64,000 bases of DNA, taken from contig NZ_CP147246.1 of NCBI RefSeq assembly GCF_002174455.2, positions 1,949,501-2,013,500 on the forward strand, given 5' to 3'. The position numbers and the translations under genes are program-made. The stretch is from Enterococcus sp. 9D6_DIV0238 (lineage in GTDB: Bacteria > Bacillota > Bacilli > Lactobacillales > Enterococcaceae). Below are positions 28,301 to 36,615 of this stretch, in pieces (the first letter of the stretch is position 1; every line of letters begins with the position of its first letter). Below the pieces are notes generated by a model. The model saw only the letters and a list, made by a program, of their open reading frames with translations, was not told the DNA's origin and did no database searches.

Positions 28301-29621
28301 TACAAATACGTGGCAGCCTATTTTTAATTCGCTAAATACGCAAGATTTCACGCCGATTTCACCAGAATATACATCTGAAAATTTACAAAAAATGACCACT
28401 GCAGATGAATGGAATACTTTCGTTGAAGCCTATATAACAGCTGTAAACAAACAAGTAGAAAACTTTACTACTTATGGAAATTATCTAAAAGGAGTGTCAG
28501 CTTCATGGGCTGAGGCACAATCCAACTTAAAACAAGCTGTCGAGACCTTCAATAAACAAACGAATAGCTCAGTACAAATTTATTTTTGGGGTGATCCTAT
28601 CCCTAGCTCGATCGATAGTATGATTGCTCTAACTACCACTATTGCTGCAGAAAATATAAAAAGTTTACAAAACACACCACTACCTCAGATCCCTGGATAT
28701 CCAGTATCTATTTATAATTGGATAAAATCTAATTTTAGACAAAGTGGACAATACAGTGGCGTTATTACAGGTCAAAATCCAGATATTGTTATCGCATTTC
28801 CTGAATTTACTATGGAAACAATTACAACTAGTCTAACTCCATTAGATGTCTACGAAATCACAGCACCGGATATCCCTCCAGTACCTGATATGCCGGAAGC
28901 ACCGATTGAACCTGTAGCTGAATTATCTGAGCCATTGAACGTTACACCAGCAGCTGAACCTGAAAATCTTTCGAAAGAACCGACACCAGTATCTACAAAA
29001 GAACTGATCGGAGTTACTGATGTTGAATTGGTTGAACTAACAACAAAAACACCATCAGAACCACTACAATCAGTTGAAGACATTGATGGTGTTGAAACGA
29101 TCACAGATATAGAGAAGGAAACGGAAGAAGCAACAGAAAGTACTTCTCCTGATGCTCCACTTGAAATAGATGACTTAGAGGATGTTACAGAGGTTGATCC
29201 TTTAGAAAAGCCTAAAGAGATGGAAAAAGCACCTGAAGTAACTGCTCCATCTACGCCAAATTTAACAGCACCAGAAACTGTTGATGAAGCAACGAAACCA
29301 GTTGAAAAAGTCATTGATTTAACTGATCCAACTGATCCAAAAATGGCAGAAGCACCTATCGCAAGTACCGTGCCAACAGCACCATTATCATTGGTAAAAC
29401 CTACAGAAAAACCAAAGGATCCAGTGACTACTACTGTGACAACAACAAGAGCTGTTGCTCGTACAGGAGCCACTACTTTACCAAATACTCGCTCTCAAAG
29501 AAAATTACCAAATACGGGAACAGAGACTTCTACTGCTGCTCAAAGCATGGGTGTTTTCATGGCAGGAGCTGCCGGATCACTTTTATTCTGGAAGAGAAGA
29601 AAAGGCAAACACGAGAAATAA
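25320..29621 (+). CDS. Large LPXTG cell-wall-anchored protein with aromatic-heptad stalk
   Basis: A 1433-residue surface protein after AAGGAAGG. Residues 1-31 form a signal peptide. From Tyr 49 to Tyr 840 an aromatic residue (mostly Tyr, some Phe, one Trp) opens almost every heptad in constant register, predicting one very long coiled-coil or helical rod. Residues 850-1190 look globular and are rich in Trp and Tyr. A Pro/Glu/Thr-rich wall-spanning region follows. The sorting signal is LPNTG at 1396-1400, then a hydrophobic stretch and basic tail; LPNTR at 1387 is a near-duplicate. Sortase A is the expected anchoring enzyme. An adhesin or spacer role is inference. Confidence 0.92.
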   Translation: MNYSWRKGTFKFLLYSSTLLIGASTPVQTLATTIDQVSQSTQSALQRDYITTLQDYEKAKTDYQTVKNNYDLALSEYNDAKKAADDAYTEATDLKTDLDNLKKPYEDKLLVFEETKKAYEKNRANYEANKTEFEQQADKYEGIRLAYEKEKADYESTKEQFTTMQDDYLTALASYEELNADAEGKRAVYELVREDYEAKRLDYEKAALAYEEIQVAYNEAKKAYTSQLADYNTQKDNYEKVLSTYTTTKNAYNLNAAAFNTAAKSYDTLKAELETARTAYTSVKATYDQALSDYNLLLNNYNTAKENYLTEKETYETRSAELNTAIANYESKLASYDAIKENYNTTKQAYETALTSYNTLSDQLATLATQYETERSAYEAEKLIYDQKTANYEAEKATYDQQKSAYDRQLADYTTSLISYEEKRTAAEALMTQYEEGSVEYATALSTFNENNTLYNDVNAKYQAVKAQSDQLTTQFNEIQTAYDKVAADYQTIATSYDTIKKQYDALVVQRDQAKTDYQKLESDYNTISTSYTQVMQVYTETEADYQKALSDAQAVNDLYAKAKASYDDVLADFTSGLDAYTKIETEYNTALISYDETNQTFEKARAEYDRLLLIQQDLKIQLTALKDELSQVETTFTDLGKTLATTQDQFTALETQFSDTRAIYLDVKGQFDTVDGQYTLAKESYDAAQAAISEVKQTYQDRKEEYDALAAYYVGVKEQYDSTSANFATTSKLFETLKQKQAAHETEHQATLDEFEAIAATFETLKTEYGVLDTKYTAANTAWEKADATYKTAAGNLDSLQGQYTETLNTYNQLKEKYDLAKEDFKTAAKPYEDALEAYKNAVTAQTTINDAITEMNNVLDTFPTDQITQDNLTGIPDALATWQARYDAARAVLKAALTDSWPIIEDYQAKNDAYNLSSIAPDIKLDVVYNPVAFKTELTDFIDEAKKVMEKNVAMAKIYQQYYLAYSDYQTAFDAYTAGWSIGNDGDKNDDYTNTWQPIFNSLNTQDFTPISPEYTSENLQKMTTADEWNTFVEAYITAVNKQVENFTTYGNYLKGVSASWAEAQSNLKQAVETFNKQTNSSVQIYFWGDPIPSSIDSMIALTTTIAAENIKSLQNTPLPQIPGYPVSIYNWIKSNFRQSGQYSGVITGQNPDIVIAFPEFTMETITTSLTPLDVYEITAPDIPPVPDMPEAPIEPVAELSEPLNVTPAAEPENLSKEPTPVSTKELIGVTDVELVELTTKTPSEPLQSVEDIDGVETITDIEKETEEATESTSPDAPLEIDDLEDVTEVDPLEKPKEMEKAPEVTAPSTPNLTAPETVDEATKPVEKVIDLTDPTDPKMAEAPIASTVPTAPLSLVKPTEKPKDPVTTTVTTTRAVARTGATTLPNTRSQRKLPNTGTETSTAAQSMGVFMAGAAGSLLFWKRRKGKHEK

Positions 29622-29648
29622 ATCTCATGTAATTAAATTATAAGAAAA

Positions 29649-29685
29649 CAAGCCCAGTGAGGAGTAGCTCGCTGGGCTTGTTTTT
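29649..29685 (+). terminator. Terminator of the LPXTG gene
   Basis: CAAGCCCAGTGA (29649-29660) pairs with TCGCTGGGCTTG (29669-29680), followed by TTTTT. Confidence 0.9.
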
Positions 29686-29691
29686 AAGAAA

Positions 29692-29707
29692 TGTTTCACA
29701 CGGAACA
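29692..29707. promoter_or_regulatory. Degenerate parS-like sequence
   Basis: TGTTTCACACGGAACA has three mismatches to the parS consensus. It may be a weak ParB site or chance. Confidence 0.3.
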
Positions 29708-29903
29708 CGGATTTTTACCCATTTCGATCAACAACTTTTTCTATTTACATATTGTGCTTATTTAACTACTTAATTCAATATTTTATTTTTGTCATCTTAC
29801 CTTATTCGATATATTTGGTGTTTTTTACAATCATTTTCAGCTATCAAGCATCGCAAGAAAAAAGTCTTTCTTAGTCAAAAAATCTCAATTACCACGGGCA
29901 TAA

Positions 29904-29929
29904 ATAGCCTCTCCAAAAAGAGAAGCTAT
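29904..29929 (-). terminator. Terminator of the leftward two-gene unit
   Basis: Read leftward, ATAGCTTCTC pairs with GAGAGGCTAT around a TTTTTG loop. TTTATG follows. Confidence 0.65.
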
Positions 29930-29938
29930 CCATAAACC

Positions 29939-30373
29939 TTATTTACTAAAAAAACTATCTTTGTCGGTAATATTGAACTTCGTTTTACTCCATCGTGTAC
30001 CGTACGGTAAATATTCACCACCAAATTGATACTTTTTCTCCCCATCTTTCGTTTCATAGATTAAAACGAGGTTTCCATCACTAGGTATCTCTTTTTTGTA
30101 ATATAGGACTTTCTTATCTCCATTATTCAAATCAGAATAACTAGCAAGAAGAGTATCATCTGAGGAAATTTTCAAATTGGATTCAGATACTCTCAAACTC
30201 TGATATATCTTTAGATTTTCAATCTCATAGTCCGTTTGGTTTTCCACTATAAATTTATTATCGGCTGGAAAAATTTCCCCATGGAATAAGCGCAAATATT
30301 TATAAAAAAGTATTCCAAATAATAATACTCCAACCATTCCTACTAAAAATCGCTTAGATTTAAATATTTTCAT
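29939..30373 (-). CDS. Small membrane-anchored protein, possible partner of the DUF6973-like protein
   Basis: A 144-residue protein with one N-terminal membrane segment (about 8-27) and a predicted extracytoplasmic beta-rich domain. The start follows GGAAGG. It begins 12 nt after the stop of the secreted protein upstream, so they form a unit. No family recognised. A single-pass membrane protein encoded directly after a secreted protein is a common arrangement for an immunity or anchoring partner; this is inferred only from order and topology. Confidence 0.65.
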   Translation of the reverse strand: MKIFKSKRFLVGMVGVLLFGILFYKYLRLFHGEIFPADNKFIVENQTDYEIENLKIYQSLRVSESNLKISSDDTLLASYSDLNNGDKKVLYYKKEIPSDGNLVLIYETKDGEKKYQFGGEYLPYGTRWSKTKFNITDKDSFFSK

Positions 30374-30385
30374 CCTATTACCTTC

Positions 30386-31081
30386 CTATTGATGATAAAC
30401 TTTTCCTGTATATCCTGCACCAGTTGTAGCAGTCAATCCTGTTCTAGCAGAATTTAATTTATACAATCGTCTATTAAAAATCATTTTCACTGTCCAATCC
30501 GCCATATCTTTAGCCACTGGTCTTCTACCCATCAGTCCAATAGTAAAATTTCTACAATCATTATAAGTATTTCTTCCAGCTGCATTGTTTGCTAAATCCA
30601 TTTGTGTATATGGGCCACTTGTACCATATTCATGTGCCGTTCCCCATCTCTCAGCTACTACAGCACCGTATCTATCGGTCATTAAAATATTCCAATAAAA
30701 ATGTTGAAACGCATTACCGTCTGTTCCATCTGTTGTAGCGTTACTAAAAGTTTTTCTTGCCGCATTACTCGCAATATCTGCATAAAAGAAACAATTTACC
30801 GATTCTGATGGATATTTCTTAGCCAGTTCTTTTTCTCTTTTATTTAGTATTTTCCCTGGCGAAGCGACTCCACTTCTAGTGTTTTTACTAAGGTTTTGAT
30901 TCAAAAGGTTTATTGTAAGATTATCTAACTCTTCATTCGTCATGCTAGAAGTATCATAATTCTCATTAATCATTTTAGCAACTCTAACCATTGAAATACT
31001 GTCTAAATTGTTAACATTTAACTCGGAAGCTTCAACGTTTGTTCCAAATAGGGAAAACAAGAAAAATACTCCCAACAACAT
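30386..31081 (-). CDS. Secreted DUF6973-like protein
   Basis: A 231-residue secreted protein. The C-terminal part has NAFQHFYWN, an AHEYG element, MDLANNAAGR and a GR-P motif, which resembles DUF6973-type domains carrying conserved His, Glu and Asn residues. I place the start at ATG 31081 (after GAAGGG). A stronger ribosome site (GGAG) and ATG lie at 31109, but that frame stops after five codons (MIKKV). One extra A in the A6 run would join it to this ORF and give a better signal peptide (MIKKSVKGLLMLLGVFF). So the gene may be frameshifted, phase-variable, or affected by a base-calling error. Confidence 0.68.
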   Translation of the reverse strand: MLLGVFFLFSLFGTNVEASELNVNNLDSISMVRVAKMINENYDTSSMTNEELDNLTINLLNQNLSKNTRSGVASPGKILNKREKELAKKYPSESVNCFFYADIASNAARKTFSNATTDGTDGNAFQHFYWNILMTDRYGAVVAERWGTAHEYGTSGPYTQMDLANNAAGRNTYNDCRNFTIGLMGRRPVAKDMADWTVKMIFNRRLYKLNSARTGLTATTGAGYTGKVYHQ

Positions 31082-31221
31082 TAATAAACCCTTCACACTT
31101 TTTTAATCATAAATTAACACTCCTTCTACTTAAGATAATATAATTATACCTATTAAGAAAAAAAAGTATACATAAATTCTTCTGTTTTAAACAAATCAAG
31201 TTAATATTATCCCTTTTATTG

Positions 31222-31618
31222 TCAAACTCGACAACCAAAAATGCCAAATACTCAAAGAATGGAAAAACCACATCATTCAACAAAAACTTTCTCTAGGTAT
31301 AAGAGACAAGCATTTCGAGAACAACGTGGTCTTTAGTAATTCTGTTTTATATCGTGATCGGCAATATCTTTACAAGTCATATCCTAATCATGTCATGGAG
31401 AAAGTAAAACGCCATTTCCCTAACATGAAAACAATCAAAGTCCATGATTTAGAAAGACTAATGCATCTTTACTTTTTGAAAGTGGTGCTAGTATCAAAGA
31501 CGTATCACAACGATTAGGTCACAAATCAACAAAAATCACAACTGATATTTACATCAAAGTAACACAAACTAAGCAAGACGAAACCGCCGAAAAATTTTCT
31601 CAATACATGGCGTTTTAA
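31222..31618 (+). pseudogene. Tyrosine recombinase (phage-type integrase) remnant
   Basis: Open from about 31222, the frame encodes an integrase-like catalytic segment (KLDNQKCQILKEWKNH ... KTIKVHDL). A one-base deletion near 31,448-31,452 breaks it. In the next frame it continues as RKTNASLLFESGASIKDV, QRLGHKS, a Thr/Tyr-containing ITTDIYIKV and a stop at 31,618. The RLGHKS box and the final Tyr are typical of tyrosine recombinases. The N-terminal DNA-binding half is missing. It ends 75 bp from the mnmG stop. Confidence 0.8.
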
Positions 31619-31692
31619 ACCCTATTCAATACTCTATTCAAATAAACGTTGGTGTGTATTGAAAAAGCTATAAGCATTGATATATAAGCATT

Positions 31693-33591
31693 CTAAGGCT
31701 TAACTTTTGCTATCTTGCCCTGTTCGATATATACCATCAATATCGAAATATCAGCTGGGTTTACCCCACTGATTCGGCTCGCTTGAGCTATCGTTTCTGG
31801 TTGGATTTTTTGCAGTTTTTGTTTGGCTTCTGTTGCTAAGCCGTTGATTGCTTCATAGTCGATATTTTCTGGAATGCGTTTGGCTTCCATCCGTTTTAGT
31901 TTATCGACTTTTTCTAATGCTTTTTTGATATAGCCTTCGTATTTTAGTTGGATCTCAACTTGTTCAATCACTTTTTCGTCTAGTTTTTCTTCAGCTGCAG
32001 GAATAAATTGCGTCACTTCATAATAGCTCATTTCCGGGCGTTTTAAGAAGTCGCTCGCTAGAACACCATCCTTCAGTGGGACTGAGCCTTTCGCTTCTAA
32101 AAACGCTTGTACGTCGGCTGTAGGCTTCACTCTGACAGAACTTAGACGAGCAATTTCTGTTTCCACTGCTTTTTTCTTTTCAAGATAAGCTTGGTATTGG
32201 TTTTCTTTCACTAAACCAATCTCATGACCTTGCTCCGTCAAACGTAAATCAGCATTATCATGACGTAAAATCAATCGATATTCCGCTCTAGAAGTCAATA
32301 ATCGGTAGGGTTCATTGGTGCCTTTAGTTACTAGATCATCGATCATTACACCGATATAACCATCGCTGCGCTTCATGACAAACGGTTCTTTTTCTTGCAC
32401 TTTTAAAGCAGCATTGATACCGGCGATCAAGCCTTGCCCAGCGGCTTCTTCATAGCCGCTAGTTCCATTGGTTTGTCCTGCTGTAAAGAGATTTTCGATG
32501 ATTTTTGTTTCTAATGTTGGACGTAATTGATGGGGTACGACCACATCATATTCGATCGCATAACCCGTTCGCATCATCTCTGCTTTTTCTAAACCAGCAA
32601 CCGAATGCAGCATTTCTGTTTGAACATCTTCCGGTAAAGAAGTAGACAAACCTTGTACATAGACTTCTTCTGTATTCAATCCCTCTGGCTCCAAGAATAG
32701 TTGGTGACGAGATTTATCAGCAAAACGAACGATTTTATCTTCGATCGACGGACAGTAACGAGCTCCTACTCCTTCTACGATCCCTGTAAACATCGGTGCC
32801 CGATGCAAGTTCGCCTGAATGATTTCATGCGTTCCTTCATTTGTATACGTCAACCAGCATGAACGTTGCTCTAAGTTATAAGCACTGTCAGGAGTACTAA
32901 AGCTAAAATGATTCGGCTTTTCATCGCCAGGCTGTTCTTCTGTGACCGAATAATCGATCGTACTTGCTTTGACACGCGGTGGTGTTCCAGTTTTGAAACG
33001 ATCCATTTCTAGTCCTAATTCTTTTAAATGATCCGCTAAGCCAATTGACGGCAGTGAATTATTGGGGCCAGAAGAATACTTCAGTTCGCCGATAATGATT
33101 TCACCGCGCAACGCAGTTCCGGCAGTGATGATCACAGCTTTACTATGATATTCTGCACCCGTTGTTGTCACAACGCCTTGACAGATACCATCTTCTACGA
33201 GCAGCTTTTCCACGATGCCTTGACGCAAGGTTAGATTCTCTGTGTTTTCGATCGTATGCTTCATTTCTGTTGCGTAAGCATGTTTGTCCGCTTGGGCGCG
33301 CAGAGCGCGAACGGCCGGTCCTTTTCCTGTGTTCAGCATCCGCATTTGGATGTATGTTTTGTCTATATTACGGCCCATTTCGCCGCCTAGAGCATCGATT
33401 TCTCTGACTACCACCCCTTTGGCTGGTCCGCCGACTGATGGATTACACGGCATGAATGCCACCATATCTAAATTGATCGTTAGAAGCAAGGTTTTACTCC
33501 CCATCCGTGCAGATGCTAAAGCGGCTTCTGAACCGGCATGTCCTGCGCCAACAACGATTACATCATAAGATTCTGCTTTAAATTGATTCAT
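31693..33591 (-). CDS. mnmG: tRNA uridine-5-carboxymethylaminomethyl modification enzyme MnmG
   Basis: A 632-residue FAD-binding protein. The dinucleotide fold is at the N-terminus ([14 protein letters not shown]), with the [34 protein letters not shown] and [16 protein letters not shown] boxes of GidA. With MnmE it installs the cmnm5 group on wobble U34 of certain tRNAs. It lies 13 nt downstream of mnmE, so the partners are cotranscribed. Full family length. Confidence 0.97.
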   Translation of the reverse strand: MNQFKAESYDVIVVGAGHAGSEAALASARMGSKTLLLTINLDMVAFMPCNPSVGGPAKGVVVREIDALGGEMGRNIDKTYIQMRMLNTGKGPAVRALRAQADKHAYATEMKHTIENTENLTLRQGIVEKLLVEDGICQGVVTTTGAEYHSKAVIITAGTALRGEIIIGELKYSSGPNNSLPSIGLADHLKELGLEMDRFKTGTPPRVKASTIDYSVTEEQPGDEKPNHFSFSTPDSAYNLEQRSCWLTYTNEGTHEIIQANLHRAPMFTGIVEGVGARYCPSIEDKIVRFADKSRHQLFLEPEGLNTEEVYVQGLSTSLPEDVQTEMLHSVAGLEKAEMMRTGYAIEYDVVVPHQLRPTLETKIIENLFTAGQTNGTSGYEEAAGQGLIAGINAALKVQEKEPFVMKRSDGYIGVMIDDLVTKGTNEPYRLLTSRAEYRLILRHDNADLRLTEQGHEIGLVKENQYQAYLEKKKAVETEIARLSSVRVKPTADVQAFLEAKGSVPLKDGVLASDFLKRPEMSYYEVTQFIPAAEEKLDEKVIEQVEIQLKYEGYIKKALEKVDKLKRMEAKRIPENIDYEAINGLATEAKQKLQKIQPETIAQASRISGVNPADISILMVYIEQGKIAKVKP

Positions 33592-33604
33592 CGACTCTTC
33601 CTCT

Positions 33605-35002
33605 CTATTTTCCTAAACAAAATTGACTGAATAATTGGGTGATCAGTTCATCTTGAACACTGTCACCGACGATTTCACCTAAAAAGTCCCAGCAGCGGGT
33701 CATATCCATTTGTACAAGGTCGACCGGCATCCCCGCTTCAATCCCGCGGATCACTTCGTCCAATGCAATTGCTGCTTGATCAAGCAACGCGATATGACGG
33801 GTATTGGAAACGTACGTAGCGTCCTTTTCTGCTGTTTGTCCGCCAAAGAATAAATCTGCGATTTTCAGCTCTAAAGCATCCATCCCTGTATTTGACAAGA
33901 CGGACACTGGCAAGATTTCTTCATCGTTCACTAGCTGCGCTAAAGCTTCTTTGTCTAATACAGCTGGTAGATCCATTTTGTTTAATAAGATGATTCGTTT
34001 TAATCCTTCTGTTGCTTCAAGTAATTGTTTGTCTTCTTCTGTCAATGCTTCACTTTGATTCAACACAAGTAAAATCAAATCTGATTCAGCTAACGCTTTA
34101 CGACTGCGTTCTACCCCTATCCGCTCCACAATATCTTCTGTTTCACGAATACCAGCCGTATCGATCAGCTTCAACGGAACACCACGAACGTTTACATACT
34201 CTTCGATCACATCTCGAGTGGTTCCAGCGATATCAGTTACGATCGCTTTTTCTTCACGTAATAAGTGATTCAGCAAGCTAGATTTACCAACATTTGGCCG
34301 ACCAATAATGGCTGTGCTCAGCCCTTCGCGTAAGATTTTCCCTTGTTTAGCTGTCGTTAACAGTGCTTCTATCTGACCTTTGACAAAACCAGCTTTTTCT
34401 AATAATAATTTTGTAGTTAACTCTTCCACATCATCATATTCCGGATAGTCAATATTTACTTCCACTTGAGCTAATGTTTCTAAAATTTCCTGACGTAAGG
34501 AACGGATCAACGACGATAAATTCCCATCCAGCTGATCCAAAGCAACATGCATTGCTTTATCTGTTTTCGCCCGGATCAAATCCATGACTGCTTCCGCCTG
34601 TGATAAGTCCATCCGACCATTTAAAAACGCTCGTTTAGTAAATTCACCAGGCTCAGCTAAACGCGCACCTTCTCTCAATAATAATTGAAGTAACTGATTG
34701 ACTACGACGATGCCGCCATGACAGTTGATCTCAACAACATCTTCCCGCGTGAAGGTTTTTGGCGCCCGCATCACAGAAACCATGACTTCATCCAATAAAT
34801 GTTGATCTTTAGGATCGATGATATGACCATAATGAATCGTATGCGTTTGTACATCTAATAGCTGTTTCTTTCCTGAGCGATAAACTTTATCTGCGATCGT
34901 GATCGCATCTTCACCACTTAAACGAACAATACTGATCGCTCCTTCACCTGGAGGCGTTGAAATCGCAGCGATCGTATCAAATTCTAGTGTTATTTGTTGC
35001 AT
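33605..35002 (-). CDS. mnmE: tRNA modification GTPase MnmE
   Basis: A 465-residue protein with an N-terminal folate-binding domain ([21 protein letters not shown]), a helical domain, an inserted G domain ([29 protein letters not shown]) and the terminal C-in-FCLGK. I use the ATG at 35002, after GAAAGGAAG; the frame extends to 35032 without a ribosome site. It partners MnmG in tRNA wobble-uridine modification. A promoter and a hairpin leader precede it. Confidence 0.97.
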   Translation of the reverse strand: MQQITLEFDTIAAISTPPGEGAISIVRLSGEDAITIADKVYRSGKKQLLDVQTHTIHYGHIIDPKDQHLLDEVMVSVMRAPKTFTREDVVEINCHGGIVVVNQLLQLLLREGARLAEPGEFTKRAFLNGRMDLSQAEAVMDLIRAKTDKAMHVALDQLDGNLSSLIRSLRQEILETLAQVEVNIDYPEYDDVEELTTKLLLEKAGFVKGQIEALLTTAKQGKILREGLSTAIIGRPNVGKSSLLNHLLREEKAIVTDIAGTTRDVIEEYVNVRGVPLKLIDTAGIRETEDIVERIGVERSRKALAESDLILLVLNQSEALTEEDKQLLEATEGLKRIILLNKMDLPAVLDKEALAQLVNDEEILPVSVLSNTGMDALELKIADLFFGGQTAEKDATYVSNTRHIALLDQAAIALDEVIRGIEAGMPVDLVQMDMTRCWDFLGEIVGDSVQDELITQLFSQFCLGK

Positions 35003-35059
35003 GATTGTCTTCCTTTCTAAAAAATAAATCATTTTATGTATATTTCTATTTTAGACTAC

Positions 35060-35110
35060 AAAAAAAGCGCCCACTCCACCCTTATTTTTTCAGGTTGGAT
35101 CTAGCACTTT
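35060..35110 (-). promoter_or_regulatory. Leader hairpin with T7 tract upstream of mnmE
   Basis: Read leftward, AAAGTGC...CCAACC pairs with GGGTGG...GGCGCTTT around an A-rich loop, then seven T. The promoter at 35143-35171 would give a leader of about 75 nt ending here, 55 nt before mnmE. It may be an attenuator or the terminator of a short RNA. Confidence 0.55.
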
Positions 35111-35142
35111 CACTGCATCAATACCTATTCATTTCTTGACAT

Positions 35143-35171
35143 AGGATAGCATAATTTTATTTTTTTCGCAA
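35143..35171 (-). promoter_or_regulatory. Promoter of the mnmE-mnmG operon
   Basis: Read leftward, TTGCGA (35166-35171) and TATCCT (35143-35148) are separated by 17 nt. Confidence 0.55.
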
Positions 35172-35261
35172 GATTATTTCTTTATGAAAAGTTGCTTTTA
35201 ATTTTGCATTTCTGCTTCTTTATTATTAAAATAAATATATAGAAGAATGGAGGTTCCAATC

Positions 35262-35603
35262 ATGAGAAAAGGAAGAAAAGATGAGTTTACCGTAGAAGAG
35301 TTAGAAAACCGTTTAAGCAGTATCACATTATCTACTGGAAACGTCAATAAAAAATATATTGTTCGGGATATCGTTTTTGCGACAGATCGAATCGAAACGG
35401 ATTTATTTTCATCAGAAGTAAACGCAAATGAAGTGTTCAGCGGTGTTTACCGGCAATTAAAGGAAATCGCATTCGAGTATCAGGCAGATGCCGTTATCAA
35501 CTGTCATTTTGAAGAAAAATATGTTGAATATCAAGGAAAATGGGTCGTAGAGATTTTTGCTTATGGAACAGTGATCCAATTCACACAAACAACGATCGGT
35601 TGA
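35262..35603 (+). CDS. Small conserved-looking protein, tentatively YbjQ-like
   Basis: A 113-residue soluble protein. The ATG at 35262 is preceded by TGGAGG; the ATG at 35247 lies on that ribosome site and is rejected. The order of a helix (NEVFSGVYRQLKEIAFEYQADAV) followed by strands ending IFAYGTVIQF recalls the YbjQ/UPF0145 alpha-beta fold, but the match is weak. It is a single gene between the mnmE and jag operons, on the opposite strand to both. Confidence 0.6.
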   Translation: MRKGRKDEFTVEELENRLSSITLSTGNVNKKYIVRDIVFATDRIETDLFSSEVNANEVFSGVYRQLKEIAFEYQADAVINCHFEEKYVEYQGKWVVEIFAYGTVIQFTQTTIG

Positions 35604-35623
35604 TTTTTTCACAAATAAAAAAA

Positions 35624-35644
35624 CCTGATCCAAAAAGAATCAGG
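35624..35644 (-). terminator. Small hairpin with leftward T-run
   Basis: CCTGAT and ATCAGG flank a short loop. Read leftward, TTTTTTTATTT follows. It may back up termination of the jag operon and overlaps the end region of the rightward gene. Confidence 0.5.
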
Positions 35645-35780
35645 CTGGAAGAAGCACGAATGCTTCAACTACTTTATCATCGTATTTTGTACGTTGATAA
35701 GAATGATTTCGTTTAAAATATACTTTGTTTGATAATATTTGTCAATGTATTTTTTTGATAAAAATAGCATTTAAAACAAT

Positions 35781-35819
35781 AAATGACCCTTTAAAAAAAG
35801 TTTTTTTAAAGGGTCATTT
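35781..35819. terminator. 19-bp perfect terminator hairpin after jag
   Basis: AAATGACCCTTTAAAAAAA (35781-35799) and its exact complement (35801-35819) surround one base. It ends the rnpA-yidC-jag operon. Confidence 0.88.
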
Positions 35820-35826
35820 GCTCTTC

Positions 35827-36600
35827 TTAAAAGTGTTTTTTTGCAGGTTCCACAACTAAGTAACGATAAGGTTCATCGCCTTCTGAATGGGTTTGGATCT
35901 GATCATCTTTGCTTAGTGTGAAATGAATTTGTTTTCGTTCAAACGCAGGCATTGGCTCTAAAAAGACTGGTCGGCCTGTTTGTTTGACTTTTTCAGCAGT
36001 TCTTTCTGCTAGTCGTTGTAAAATCGCTTGGCGTTTCTCACGATAATCGCCAACATTCACAACAACGGATAATTTATTTGCAGCAACACGATGAACAAAG
36101 ACTTGTGCTAAGTACTGTAATGCATTCAGAACACGCCCATGCTTACCGATCAAGATTCCTTGTTTTTCTGTATCCAAATGGAAAATCAAGATCCCTTCAT
36201 TACGTTCTAAACGAACTAATGCTGGAGCATTCAATTCTTTTGAAATATTCGTTAAGTACAAGGCCAATTCAGTAATTGCTTCCTCGTCTTCGAGGTTTTC
36301 CAAAAGTTTCGGTTCAGAAGAATCAGAAGCTTTAGCTGCTAGCAACTCTTCAGCTGCTTCTTCCACTTTTACCTCTTCATCTGTTACAATGATCTCTTCG
36401 ACAACTTCTTCTACTGCTTCTGCGATTTGTTCACTGACAGTAGGTTCGATCGAAACTTGGGCAAGCTTTTTACCAAAGCCTAAAAATCCTTTTTTGGCAT
36501 CAGAGATCACGTCGATCTCTACGTCTTCTCTTGTCAAATTCAGTGCGTGTAAGCCCTTAGTTGTTGCTTCTTCGATTGTGTTTCCCTCATAAACCGGCAC
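35827..36600 (-). CDS. khpB: Jag/KhpB RNA-binding protein
   Basis: A 257-residue protein with the three Jag parts: an N-terminal Jag_N domain (EGNTIEEATTKGLHALN ... GFLGFG), an acidic linker (about 65-125), then KH (GILIGKHGRVLNALQYL) and R3H (AERTAEKVKQTGRPV ... ERKQIHF) domains. KhpB binds RNA with KhpA and affects cell elongation and division in streptococci. It follows yidC by 15 nt, the usual firmicute order. Confidence 0.95.
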   Translation of the reverse strand: MPVYEGNTIEEATTKGLHALNLTREDVEIDVISDAKKGFLGFGKKLAQVSIEPTVSEQIAEAVEEVVEEIIVTDEEVKVEEAAEELLAAKASDSSEPKLLENLEDEEAITELALYLTNISKELNAPALVRLERNEGILIFHLDTEKQGILIGKHGRVLNALQYLAQVFVHRVAANKLSVVVNVGDYREKRQAILQRLAERTAEKVKQTGRPVFLEPMPAFERKQIHFTLSKDDQIQTHSEGDEPYRYLVVEPAKKHF

Positions 36601-36615
36601 CTGGAAACCCTCCTT

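Noticed and set aside
28850..29473. 207-codon open frame on the minus strand opposite the Pro/Glu-rich part of the LPXTG gene
   Set aside because: It is a shadow: Ser/Val/Gly-rich low complexity, no ribosome site, and the + strand frame is clearly real.
35060..35110. T-box riboswitch upstream of mnmE
   Set aside because: Only a GGGTGG resemblance; the leader is too short, with no specifier stem or full antiterminator motif.
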